Assembly: GCA_022447545.1 (NCBI GenBank)
Contig: JAKVBI010000001.1
Span: 124,001-188,000, forward strand
Direction: 5' to 3'
Length of the DNA: 64,000 nucleotides
From: Myxococcota bacterium
GTDB lineage: Bacteria > Myxococcota_A > UBA9160 > SMWR01
A program made the position numbers and the translations under genes. This document shows positions 1-7,969 of the stretch, piece by piece. Below the pieces are notes generated by a model. That model was not told where the DNA came from and searched no databases. It saw only the letters and a list, made by a program, of their open reading frames with translations. Within the stretch, counting starts at the first letter, position 1. Each line of letters opens with the position of its first letter.

Positions 1-50
1 AGGTGGCGGCGGGCGGCGACGGCGGCGACCCCGCTGAACCCGTGCCGTGA
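1..50 (+). CDS. C-terminal tail of an upstream gene (partial)
   Basis: A reading frame (frame from base 3) enters from the left edge and stops with TGA at 48-50. Only 15 codons are visible, ending in a Gly/Asp/Pro-rich tail (AAGGDGGDPAEPVP), so no function can be named. The stop overlaps the GTG start of the next gene in a GTGA junction (47-50), which suggests an operon with translational coupling. The case rests on this overlap alone; the open frame could be chance in such GC-rich DNA. Confidence 0.4.
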   Translation, partial: VAAGGDGGDPAEPVP

Positions 51-595
51 GGATTGCGGTCTACTGTGCGTCGAGCCCACGCGCCCCGGAGAGGTACCTC
101 GCCGACGCTCGGAGCTTAGGCGACGAAATTGCCCGCAGGGGACACTCGCTCGTTTATGGGGGCGTGCGAACTGGATCCATGGGTGCACTGGCCGATGCTG
201 CCCTGGAGGCCGGTGGACGCGTCTACGGCGTCATCGACCAGCGAACCCTCGAGGCCGGCGACCAGCACACGGGACTCCATGAAATCGTGTGCGTCGGCGA
301 TCCCAGAAAACGCAAAGCGAGCCTCGAAGAACGAGCCGATGCCTTCATCTCGCTCCCCGGGGGACTGGGAACCCTCGAAGAATTGGCCGAGACGCTGTCC
401 CTCCGCAAGCAGCGGCTCCACGCCCGCCCGATCGTTCTGGTCGACACGTTGGGTTTCTTCGGAGGCCTCATCACGCAACTCGAACGTTCCCTGGAAGTGG
501 GATTCGACGGATCCGATTGCCAGGCGTTTCCTCTCCTCACACAGGATCCCCGGGAGGCGGTGACGCTGTGTGAGGACCACGCCGTACGCGAGTAA
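47..595 (+). CDS. LOG family protein (nucleoside 5'-monophosphate phosphoribohydrolase-like)
   Basis: A 182-residue Rossmann-type protein of the LOG/TIGR00730 family, whose characterised members release the free base from cytokinin riboside or other nucleoside 5'-monophosphates in the cytoplasm. The family signature PGGxGTxxE is at residues 104-111 (PGGLGTLEE). The N-terminal strand RIAVYCASS and the YGG..GSMGALADA stretch (about 37-51) fit the nucleotide-binding half. Length is normal for the family (about 180-200). The GTG start at 47 overlaps a preceding TGA. The exact substrate cannot be read from sequence; bacterial members are often general purine or pyrimidine nucleotide phosphoribohydrolases. 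It ends 24 bp before the convergent C45-like gene. Confidence 0.9.
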   Translation: MRIAVYCASSPRAPERYLADARSLGDEIARRGHSLVYGGVRTGSMGALADAALEAGGRVYGVIDQRTLEAGDQHTGLHEIVCVGDPRKRKASLEERADAFISLPGGLGTLEELAETLSLRKQRLHARPIVLVDTLGFFGGLITQLERSLEVGFDGSDCQAFPLLTQDPREAVTLCEDHAVRE

Positions 596-619
596 CCAAG
601 CGCCGCCGGTCCACGCCTC

Positions 620-1564
620 TCAGGCCGGCATCCAGCGCACCGCGGCGCCTCCCTCCGCGCTGCGAAGTCCAAGGCGGCGATCGGCGGGATCCAGCACCAC
701 CAGCTGGCTTGCAGTGGTTTCATTGGAGAGCAGACCTTCGATATCCTCCACGCCGCCCGGAGGACGTTCGGCCAGCCGCTTGGCCACATCGTTTTCGGTT
801 TCTGCGCCAACCGCATCCACCAGCAGACCTTCCGCAGGGCGCAGCACCCGGCACTCGTCGCCCAGGATCTCGACGCCGGCGACCTCGCCGCTCTCGTCGC
901 CAATCAGCAGCTTGGCCCGACCACCCGTGGGTCGCGCGAGGCACCAATCGAGCGCCCCTTCGATACTGCCAAAACGCGCTAGACAGTCGTTGACCAGCAG
1001 CAACGCAGGGGCCGCACAGTTTCCAGGAGCGCCCCCGCCCGGAATACACACCACACCGAGGCCCGCTTCGTTGACTCCCGCCAGGGCCGAGGTCAGCCAG
1101 GGAACCGTCACCTCCACCGAGCGGTGACACCCGTCCGGACGACTCCGCCGAACCACGACCCGAGGCGCAACCCTCGCAGCCAGAAAGCTCGCGCTGGGAA
1201 CACTCCGTTCGCTGCGTCGCGCGGCGACTGCCAGAGATCCACGGATCATCCGCGGTGGAAGGCCGGCGGCCTGGAAGGCGACTTGCCGGGCCAGCCAGCT
1301 CGTCGGCACCCCGGCACCCCGCGCGATGCCCTCCAGAGTCTCGGCTTGATGAGGAAAATGTCGTCGAAAGTCCCGGGCGACGCGCGCGGTGTGTGCGTCT
1401 CGGCGGCCCAATCGATGGGCAAACCGCACCTGAGCTGGAAGTTCGTGGAAGCTTCCGAGCAGAAGATCTCGGCATGCAGTTCCCTGGCTTCTGCCCATGT
1501 CTCGAGGGGCTCCCTCACAGAGCACCTCGATCAAGCTGGGACAGTCCGCCCCCGATTCACTCAA
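620..1564 (-). CDS. C45-like / acyl-CoA:6-APA acyltransferase-type Ntn-hydrolase, probably lacking the nucleophile
   Basis: A 314-residue protein resembling the peptidase C45 (isopenicillin N acyltransferase-like) family. The N-terminal half has the GxxxxMGxxxG-like segment (PRDMGRSQGTA, about 20-30) and the EtLeGIArGAGV helix (about 75-86). The C-terminal half has ALAGVNEAGLGVV and the later NDCLARFGSIEGALDWC stretch typical of these folds. Active members self-cleave before a Gly-Cys. In the region where that Cys is expected (about 101-145) there is no cysteine, only Ser-rich sequence, so catalysis is doubtful. The TTG start overlaps the larE stop as TTGA (1561-1564) behind a G-rich motif, so it is probably translated together with larE. 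Confidence 0.7.
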   Translation of the reverse strand: MSESGADCPSLIEVLCEGAPRDMGRSQGTACRDLLLGSFHELPAQVRFAHRLGRRDAHTARVARDFRRHFPHQAETLEGIARGAGVPTSWLARQVAFQAAGLPPRMIRGSLAVAARRSERSVPSASFLAARVAPRVVVRRSRPDGCHRSVEVTVPWLTSALAGVNEAGLGVVCIPGGGAPGNCAAPALLLVNDCLARFGSIEGALDWCLARPTGGRAKLLIGDESGEVAGVEILGDECRVLRPAEGLLVDAVGAETENDVAKRLAERPPGGVEDIEGLLSNETTASQLVVLDPADRRLGLRSAEGGAAVRWMPA

Positions 1565-2424
1565 CGTCCCCGCCCCGTCTGCGATGCAGCGGGCGCAGGC
1601 AAAATGGACAGCACCTCGTTGAGCGATCCAGTGCGGTATCCCTCGAGATCGAGCGAAACCCAGCGAAAGCCCAGCGGCTTGATGACCTCCACGATTTGGC
1701 GACTCATTTCCGGATCGAAGGCGCGAGGCAGTTCGGACGGCTCGATCTCCACGCGAGCGAGGTCACCGTGATGTCGGAGCCGCACCTGTCTGAAGCCGAG
1801 CCCACGCAGTCGCTCCTCGCCCTCATCCACCTGACGCAGGCGCTCGGGGGTGACCTCGGTTCCGTAGGGCAATCGCGACGAGAGACAGGCCGAAGCGGGC
1901 AGCTCCGCCGTGGGGAGCCCCGCGCTCGCGGACAGTTCGCGAATTTCGCTCTTCGACAACCCCGCTGCCAACAGTGGCGAGATCACACCGTGCTCGTCGG
2001 CGGCGCGGTGCCCGGGACGGTAGTCTCCGGTGTCATCAGTGTTGATCCCGTAGGCCACTCCCGCGAATCCGAGTCGATCCCTCAACTGCTCCAAAACTCC
2101 GAACAGCTCGGTCTTGCAGTGGTAGCAGCGATCGGGCCGATTGCTTCGATAATCTGCGCTCTGCATCTCATGGGTGTCGATGAACCGATGGGGGAGCTCG
2201 AACTCGCGAACGATCTGCTCGGCCATCGCCCGATGAGAAGCCGGATAAGAGGGAGATTCGGCCGTGACGGCCAGAGCCTGGTCACCCAACACACGGTGAG
2301 CCTCGTAGGCGAGGTAGCTCGAATCGACGCCGCCCGAGAAAGCGACGATCAGCGGGCCCGAGCGCCGCAAGTCGTCGCAGAGAGCGTCCCGTTTTCGCTC
2401 CAGAGTGTTGGAAAGCAGAGCCAC
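1561..2424 (-). CDS. larE: LarE-type ATP-dependent sacrificial sulfur transferase
   Basis: A 287-residue PP-loop ATPase. The pyrophosphate-binding motif SGGVDSS lies at about 30-36. The signature PASACLSSRLPYG follows, with C180 in the place of the sacrificial cysteine of Lactiplantibacillus LarE (Cys176). RCYHCK (about 99-104) is also typical. LarE adenylates and sulfurates the nicotinic-acid-dinucleotide-derived precursor of the nickel-pincer nucleotide cofactor of lactate racemase. The start is GTG at 2424. No larA, larB or larC is present in the window, so the partner genes must be elsewhere or this member serves another sulfur transfer. It is followed in operon by the C45-like gene and is divergent from ddl. 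Confidence 0.88.
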   Translation of the reverse strand: MALLSNTLERKRDALCDDLRRSGPLIVAFSGGVDSSYLAYEAHRVLGDQALAVTAESPSYPASHRAMAEQIVREFELPHRFIDTHEMQSADYRSNRPDRCYHCKTELFGVLEQLRDRLGFAGVAYGINTDDTGDYRPGHRAADEHGVISPLLAAGLSKSEIRELSASAGLPTAELPASACLSSRLPYGTEVTPERLRQVDEGEERLRGLGFRQVRLRHHGDLARVEIEPSELPRAFDPEMSRQIVEVIKPLGFRWVSLDLEGYRTGSLNEVLSILPAPAASQTGRGR

Positions 2425-2557
2425 CTCTCGAAGTTACGAGCCCGTCGGGAAAGGGTCAAGCAGATCCCGAAACGCCAGACTATGATCGAGAATGGGACGC
2501 GGACACCAGGGAGCGCGTGCGTGTGGTCCGAGGTGAGCGTCGGCCGGGGGCAACCGA

Positions 2558-3646
2558 ATGGCGAAGCTGCGCGTCGGACTGATTTTCGGGGGGCGATCCG
2601 TCGAGCACGAAGTCTCGATCGCATCGGCCACCTCCGTCCTGAAGGCCCTCGACCCGGCCCGGTACGAGGTGATGCCCATTCGGGTCGAAAACGATGGACG
2701 CTGGTTCGTCACCTCGCCGGGCCCCCCTGACCAGATCGGGGGTGTCGGTGAAGTCATTCAGCCCCAGGCCATTCCTGGCGAGGGTCTGGTCTCCTGTGGG
2801 GATCAGGGTGCGGGCACGAAGAGGCTCGAAATCGACGTGGTTTTCTCTGTGATTCACGGGCGCGGCGGCGAGGACGGGGCCCTTCAGGGTCTGTTCGAAT
2901 TGGCGGAACTGCCGTACGTCGGTTCCGGTGTCCTGGGTTCCGCAATCCAGATGGACAAGGAGGTGGCCAAGCGACTTCTTCACGCCGCGGGATTGCCAGT
3001 CACTCCATGGGTTTCTCTCTCGGCGTCGGAGATCCACGATGCCAGGACTCGACAGCGAATCCTCGACAACTTGCCATTCCCGATTTTCGTCAAACCAGCA
3101 AACTCGGGATCGTCCGTGGGGATCAGCCGAGTGGACGAGCAAGATGGCTTGATTTCCGCTCTGAACGATGCCGCGCGCTACGACACCAAGCTCCTGGTCG
3201 AACAGGGGATCGACGCGCGGGAGCTCGAAGTCGCGATCCTGGGCAATGGCCCCTACGAGGCCTCCGTCGTAGGAGAGATCCTCACAGAACACGCGTTCTA
3301 CGACTACGAGGCGAAGTACATCGAAGAGTCGACGAATCTAGTCGTTCCCGCAACGCTTTCTCAGCGTCAGGCTGACGCACTCCGAGAGATGGCCACTGAT
3401 GCTGCCGGAGTACTGGAGGGGGCCGGCCTTGCGCGGGTGGACTTTCTCTTGGAGAGGAACGGCGATGGCTGTTACATCAACGAGATCAACAGCATCCCGG
3501 GATTTACCGAGAGCTCCATGTACCCGAGGCTCTGGGAGGCATCTGGGCTTGCGTACCCTGCACTGCTCGACCGCATCATCGAACTCGCCTTCGACCGGCA
3601 CGCAGCACGGAGCAATCTCGAAACCCTCTACAGGCGAGGGTCCTGA
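2558..3646 (+). CDS. ddl: D-alanine--D-alanine ligase
   Basis: A 362-residue ATP-grasp enzyme that makes the D-Ala-D-Ala dipeptide for peptidoglycan in the cytoplasm. Diagnostic segments in order: IFGGRSVEHEVS near the N-terminus (catalytic Glu), HGRGGEDG (ATP/substrate loop), KPANSGSSVGIS, FYDYEAKY (the Tyr-containing loop of true D-Ala ligases), RVDFLLE and NEINSIPGFT (metal ligands). Length is normal for Ddl (about 310-370). It starts with ATG and is divergent from larE across a 133-bp gap. It stands alone, not within a division/cell wall cluster. Confidence 0.96.
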   Translation: MAKLRVGLIFGGRSVEHEVSIASATSVLKALDPARYEVMPIRVENDGRWFVTSPGPPDQIGGVGEVIQPQAIPGEGLVSCGDQGAGTKRLEIDVVFSVIHGRGGEDGALQGLFELAELPYVGSGVLGSAIQMDKEVAKRLLHAAGLPVTPWVSLSASEIHDARTRQRILDNLPFPIFVKPANSGSSVGISRVDEQDGLISALNDAARYDTKLLVEQGIDARELEVAILGNGPYEASVVGEILTEHAFYDYEAKYIEESTNLVVPATLSQRQADALREMATDAAGVLEGAGLARVDFLLERNGDGCYINEINSIPGFTESSMYPRLWEASGLAYPALLDRIIELAFDRHAARSNLETLYRRGS

Positions 3647-3712
3647 GGCACCTGCGAGTCCCCCAACCCACGGCGGATCGACGACAAAGCGGGGAGCCAG
3701 ACACGGCCCCCG

Positions 3713-5131
3713 TCAATCGATCGCGTACCCCAGGGCTCGCAACTGCCCGAGCTGAAGTTCGTTGAGTTCCTTGGTAGAGGGTTCGACTCCCCAGGGGCTC
3801 TCCGCCAGCTCGAGATAGTCCTTGGCCATCTTCACGAGGCGTGCAGTTTCTGCACTCCGCTCGCCGGACAGATTCTGTTTCTCTCCCGGGTCCTCGCCGA
3901 GGTCGTACAACTCGATCGAGTCGGGATTTGCGGTGTGATAGAAGAGTTGGAGATCCCCATCCGTCACCCCCACCAAAGGCGCCGGGCCGCCCTTACGCTT
4001 CCCCCACCCTTTGTTCAAGTGAGAAAAGGCCGGCCTGTTGAAGTCTCCTTCGGACGAATCTGAAACGCCAGCTGCTGAGAGAATCAGGGGTAACAGAGAC
4101 ACGCCATCAGCACCCGGAATCGGTGGTAAGCCCACCATGTCGAGCACCGTCGGGAACAGGTCGATGTTGGAAACCAGATTATCGATGGTGATCCCACCCT
4201 CGATGTAAAAGGGTGGGATGAAAATCATGGGAACGCGGGTCACCTCACTGTAGAGATTCTTGGCATGCCCTTCCCAGCCGTGCTCCCGAAAAGCTTCTCC
4301 GTGATCTGATGCAATCACGATCAGCGTCTTGTCGCGCAGACCTCGCTCCTCCAGGTCGACGACCAAATGAGCAATAAGCCGATCCGTCCACGAGATCGAC
4401 TGGTCGTAGATATCGAGATAACTCGTCCCGTACTCGACGGACTTATCGTCGTAGACGTACTGATGAACATCCATCATGTGGAGATACAGAAAGAAGCGTT
4501 CTCCAGAATACGCATTCAGAAACTCTTGAGCGGATATCACGAGGTCTTCATCGGTCCCCTGAAGAGAGGCACCCGACGGGTTGAGACGCTGCATCTGAAG
4601 GTTCGCGCGACCAGCACGTGGCCTGATGTACGCGTTGAACCCCTGGTCAAAACCGAAGGTCGAGGCGACCCAACCGTTTCGAAAGATCCCAGCCGTCTGA
4701 TATCCCGCCTCTCGAAAGAGTTCGGCGGGAAGAACCGCCTCGTCGGGAATCACATGGTCGTAGTGAACAATGCCGTGGTTTGCAGGCACGTTTCCCGTCC
4801 AAAGTGAAGCCATGGACGTCTTGGTCCAACTCGACTGGGAGACCGTGTTCTCGAATACGATGCCGCCGCGGGCCAAAGAGTCGATGTTTGGCGAGACGTC
4901 CCGATCGTAGCCGTAGATCCCCAGGTGATCTGCGCGCAGGGTGTCGACCAGGATAAACAGCACGTTCAGATCCTTCTGATCGCGCAGGCTGAGCAGATCC
5001 TTCACCGTTCCCGCGGACACGCTCGGGCGTTGGACCTCCACCTGGCTCGCGACAGTGACCAACAGCAATGCCGCAGCACCAGCAAAATAGGGCCAGGGGC
5101 GCTCCCACCACTTCTTCTCTTCGCTTGCCAA
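3713..5131 (-). CDS. Membrane-anchored sulfatase-fold (alkaline phosphatase superfamily) protein with Thr in the nucleophile position
   Basis: A 472-residue protein with an N-terminal membrane anchor (about 12-30, YFAGAAALLLVTVAS) and a periplasmic sulfatase domain. Metal-binding VDTLRADHLGIYGY lies at about 62-75, and a later ASDHGEAFREHGWEGH gives the second metal site. In the catalytic loop SSWTKTSMASLWTG (about 100-113) the C/S-x-P-x-R sulfatase motif is missing. Thr103 aligns with the nucleophile and Met107 with the essential Arg. It is therefore not a formylglycine sulfatase; a phospho- or phosphoglycerol-transferase-like role, or another hydrolase, is more likely. The TTG start is supported by GGGGAGGGG upstream. 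Convergent with ddl. Confidence 0.82.
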   Translation of the reverse strand: MASEEKKWWERPWPYFAGAAALLLVTVASQVEVQRPSVSAGTVKDLLSLRDQKDLNVLFILVDTLRADHLGIYGYDRDVSPNIDSLARGGIVFENTVSQSSWTKTSMASLWTGNVPANHGIVHYDHVIPDEAVLPAELFREAGYQTAGIFRNGWVASTFGFDQGFNAYIRPRAGRANLQMQRLNPSGASLQGTDEDLVISAQEFLNAYSGERFFLYLHMMDVHQYVYDDKSVEYGTSYLDIYDQSISWTDRLIAHLVVDLEERGLRDKTLIVIASDHGEAFREHGWEGHAKNLYSEVTRVPMIFIPPFYIEGGITIDNLVSNIDLFPTVLDMVGLPPIPGADGVSLLPLILSAAGVSDSSEGDFNRPAFSHLNKGWGKRKGGPAPLVGVTDGDLQLFYHTANPDSIELYDLGEDPGEKQNLSGERSAETARLVKMAKDYLELAESPWGVEPSTKELNELQLGQLRALGYAID

Positions 5132-5590
5132 GGAAACCCCTCCCCGAAATCTGGCAACCTCATCCTATCAACCGGTCCAGCGACCGTCCCATCGGGCCGA
5201 CGTTCCTCCGCGGGCGGGGTTCCATCCCCTCCACCATGGGCCGGGGCAAAAAACACCCGGACACCGTCGCGGCGCACCGACCCTTCCGCTATCGGCAATC
5301 AGCATCGCGCACTCGATGAGACTCTTCTGTGATCGACACAAATTCTGCTCCACCGCAGATGTCGTATCGCCGATAAAGATTCGAAAGCAAAAGGGATTCT
5401 CTCATTGCTTCTTCGACGACAACAGACTCGGGCGTATACTTCGGCTCGGTTGATGGAGCGATGTTCAGCGGCCTGGAGGTCCTTTCGACGGATGGATGGA
5501 ATCACCTTGGACGCAGCGAGTTCCGATCGGAGCTCGGCTGTTCGGACCCCCCGACACGCGGAGGAAGCGCACTCCGGAATTTCCAAAGGT
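5132..5590. other. Intergenic region between the divergent sulfatase-like and TPR genes
   Basis: This stretch lies between two divergent genes and should hold both promoters. An open frame extends upstream of the TPR lipoprotein from 5405, but the signal peptide begins only at 5591, so the extension is judged non-coding. One candidate promoter for the rightward gene is listed separately. I see no strong repeat, hairpin or RNA gene here. Confidence 0.5.
5412..5440 (+). promoter_or_regulatory. Candidate sigma70-like promoter for the TPR lipoprotein pair
   Basis: TTCGAC (5412-5417) and TATACT (5435-5440) are separated by 17 bp. The -10 box is good and the -35 is weak (3 of 6 to TTGACA). It would give a leader of about 145 nt before the ATG at 5591. 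Confidence 0.35.
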
Positions 5591-7960
5591 ATGCGGAGCG
5601 CTGCGCTGATCACGGCCCTCCTGGCAGTCGGATGTGGCGGGGATGTGGACTCGCGGATGGCCGAGGTTCGCGCACTTCAGGATGTGGGGCAGTTTCACGC
5701 ATCCATCAATGAACTGCGCGAAATTCTGGTGGTCGATCCCGATCTCCCGGAAGCCAGCTACCGCCTCGGAGTCGCCCTCGTACAAACAGGGGAGAGAAGT
5801 CGCGCAATCTGGTCGCTGCAGAAGGCGAGCGAATCAGCCGACTACGCGGTGCCCGCACACTCCCTGCTCGCGACCGTTCATCTGGCCAACTACGACTACG
5901 ACGAGGCACTTCGGAGTATTGATCGCGTTCTGGAGTTGGAACCCGAGCGCCAAGCGGCTCTGGAGCTACGCGCCAAAGCGAACATCGGCGCAAAGAATTT
6001 CGAAGATGCGCTCTCGGACACCCGCCACCTCGTCGAACTATTCCCCGACGATTACTCTTCCTACGCGCTTTACGCCACGGCGCTCGTAGACGCCGGGGAC
6101 ACCGAGGAAGCGCAACGGGCTCACGAACATCTCAAGGTTCTGGGCGCCGAGATGGGGGATCCGGACATGGCGGCTCGGGGTTGTCTCGCGCCAGCTCTTT
6201 TCGCCGACGACCAACTGAAGGACGTAGACAAGGCCGCGGCACTCTACCAAGAATGTGCCGATGAATTTCCCACGAAGGGCTTCGTGCTGAGCGCAGCTGC
6301 GAAGTTCTTCGACACAAACGGCCGAACCGACGAATCGACGGAGCTCTATCGTAAAGCCATCGAATTGGCCCCGGAAAATTCTGGGCTTCGCAGCGGTCTG
6401 GCCAACCGGCTGCTCGAGCAGCGCCGCGGCGCGGAAGCCGAAGCGGTTCTGGTCGAAGCCACGGAGACTCTGGGCTCGATTCAATCCTGGAGCCAGCTCG
6501 CAAACTTTTACCGCCGTACGAATCAACCGCAATTGGCCCTGGACGCTCTCGACAAAGTGAGGGAACTCGCGGGATCCCCCAGCGATTCCGTAGAGTTCAC
6601 ACGGGCTGATCTCCTGGTCGATCTCGGTGAATTGGACCAGGCCGAAGAGATCGCTGAGCAGCTCAATCGGGAAACCTACGCGACGCTCATCAACGGACGA
6701 ATCCTGCTGGAGCGACAGGATCCTGTCGGGGCCTTGAAGGCATTCGAGGCCGGAATCCGGAATTGGCCCAACAACGCACCTGCGAGATTCCTCGCGGGTT
6801 TGGCAGCCCAGGAGAACGGCGACTTCGAAAGAGCGATCCAGGAATTCCGTGAAGCCATCCGCGTGGAAAAGGACGGCACCGACGCCGCCATCGTCCTCGC
6901 GGAACTCCATTTCGAACGCGGCGAGTACGACTCTGCACTCAGTTTTGCCGATTCATTCATCAAGAACCGACCGGGCAGCACTCAACACCACGTGGCTTTG
7001 ATCCTCGCGGCTCGTAGCCTGATTGCGCTGAAGCAGTACCCCCAGGCCCGTGCTTCCATGAAAGTTCTCTCGAAACTTCCCGGACAGGAGACCAACGTCG
7101 CGGTCTACACAGCTCACATCGAACGAGCTGAGAACGGGCCTCATGCGGCAGCGGAGTTCATCCTGGACAGCGGCATCGAACTGAAGTCCGCCGAGAATGA
7201 CCAAGTCCTGCGCGTGCTGGCCGACAACCTCGTCGAGCGAGGCCAACCCCAGGAAGCACTTGCACACATTGAAAAGGCTCTCGAATCACGTCCCGACTCC
7301 GCGGGCCTCTACGAACTCAAAGCGACGGCCCTCGCCCGCATGGGTGAACGCGAAAGCGCCATAGCCGCCTTCAAAAAAGCCACGGAGATCGACAGCTCCC
7401 ACGCGGCCGCCTACGGAGGTCTCGCGACGTTGAGTGCCATCGACGGTAGGACCGACGAAGCTATCGACCTTTTCGATCGCGCCAGTGAGCTCTCGCCGGA
7501 CAGCGTCGAGTACTCCTATTCGGCCTCTCAGCTGAGCTTGGCCAGCGGAGACCTGAGCGGTGCAGAACAGAGGCTGAAGGAGGTCGTGAAGCGGTCGGCA
7601 CAACACGCCAGAGCGCGAAACGACCTAGCCTGGATTCTCACTGAAAAGGAAGGCGATCTCGATCTCGCTCTGACTCTGTCGAACCAGGCTCGATCACTCG
7701 ACCCCAGTGCAAACAATTTGGACACCCTCGGCTGGATCCATCTGAAGCGCGGTGAGCCCGAGGAAGCCGTTCGAATACTCGAGAACGCGGTGAATCTCGA
7801 ACCTGAATCCGCAAGCATTCGCTATCACCTCGCGCTAGCGCTCGGCGAGACCGGCAACAAAGAGCGGGCCAGGGAAATGCTGCAACTCGCGCTGGAGGCG
7901 GGAGCCTTCCCCGAATTCGACGACGCCCGTAGAGAGCTCGAGCGCTACGGGCAGCTCTAG
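5591..7960 (+). CDS. TPR-repeat lipoprotein (PrsT-like)
   Basis: About 789 residues. It begins with a short lipoprotein signal (MRSAALITALLAVGC, lipobox Cys15) and is then almost entirely tetratricopeptide repeats, e.g. HASINELREILVVDPDLPEA near the start and EEAVRILENAVNLEPESASI near the end. The start was placed at 5591 rather than an upstream in-frame codon because the signal peptide begins there. TPR solenoids of this size in lipoproteins occur in exosortase/EPS systems (PEP-CTERM TPR lipoprotein family), where they scaffold envelope complexes. The resemblance is general, and no exosortase is visible here. It is followed after 9 bp by a second TPR lipoprotein, so the two are an operon. 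Confidence 0.8.
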   Translation: MRSAALITALLAVGCGGDVDSRMAEVRALQDVGQFHASINELREILVVDPDLPEASYRLGVALVQTGERSRAIWSLQKASESADYAVPAHSLLATVHLANYDYDEALRSIDRVLELEPERQAALELRAKANIGAKNFEDALSDTRHLVELFPDDYSSYALYATALVDAGDTEEAQRAHEHLKVLGAEMGDPDMAARGCLAPALFADDQLKDVDKAAALYQECADEFPTKGFVLSAAAKFFDTNGRTDESTELYRKAIELAPENSGLRSGLANRLLEQRRGAEAEAVLVEATETLGSIQSWSQLANFYRRTNQPQLALDALDKVRELAGSPSDSVEFTRADLLVDLGELDQAEEIAEQLNRETYATLINGRILLERQDPVGALKAFEAGIRNWPNNAPARFLAGLAAQENGDFERAIQEFREAIRVEKDGTDAAIVLAELHFERGEYDSALSFADSFIKNRPGSTQHHVALILAARSLIALKQYPQARASMKVLSKLPGQETNVAVYTAHIERAENGPHAAAEFILDSGIELKSAENDQVLRVLADNLVERGQPQEALAHIEKALESRPDSAGLYELKATALARMGERESAIAAFKKATEIDSSHAAAYGGLATLSAIDGRTDEAIDLFDRASELSPDSVEYSYSASQLSLASGDLSGAEQRLKEVVKRSAQHARARNDLAWILTEKEGDLDLALTLSNQARSLDPSANNLDTLGWIHLKRGEPEEAVRILENAVNLEPESASIRYHLALALGETGNKERAREMLQLALEAGAFPEFDDARRELERYGQL

Positions 7961-7969
7961 AAGAACTCC

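Noticed and set aside
3713-5131. Standard sulfatase annotation
   Set aside because: C/S-x-P-x-R is absent; Thr and Met occupy key positions.
5405-5590. Longer N-terminus of the first TPR lipoprotein
   Set aside because: The lipoprotein signal begins at 5591; the upstream 62 residues lack such features and sit at a promoter-like element.
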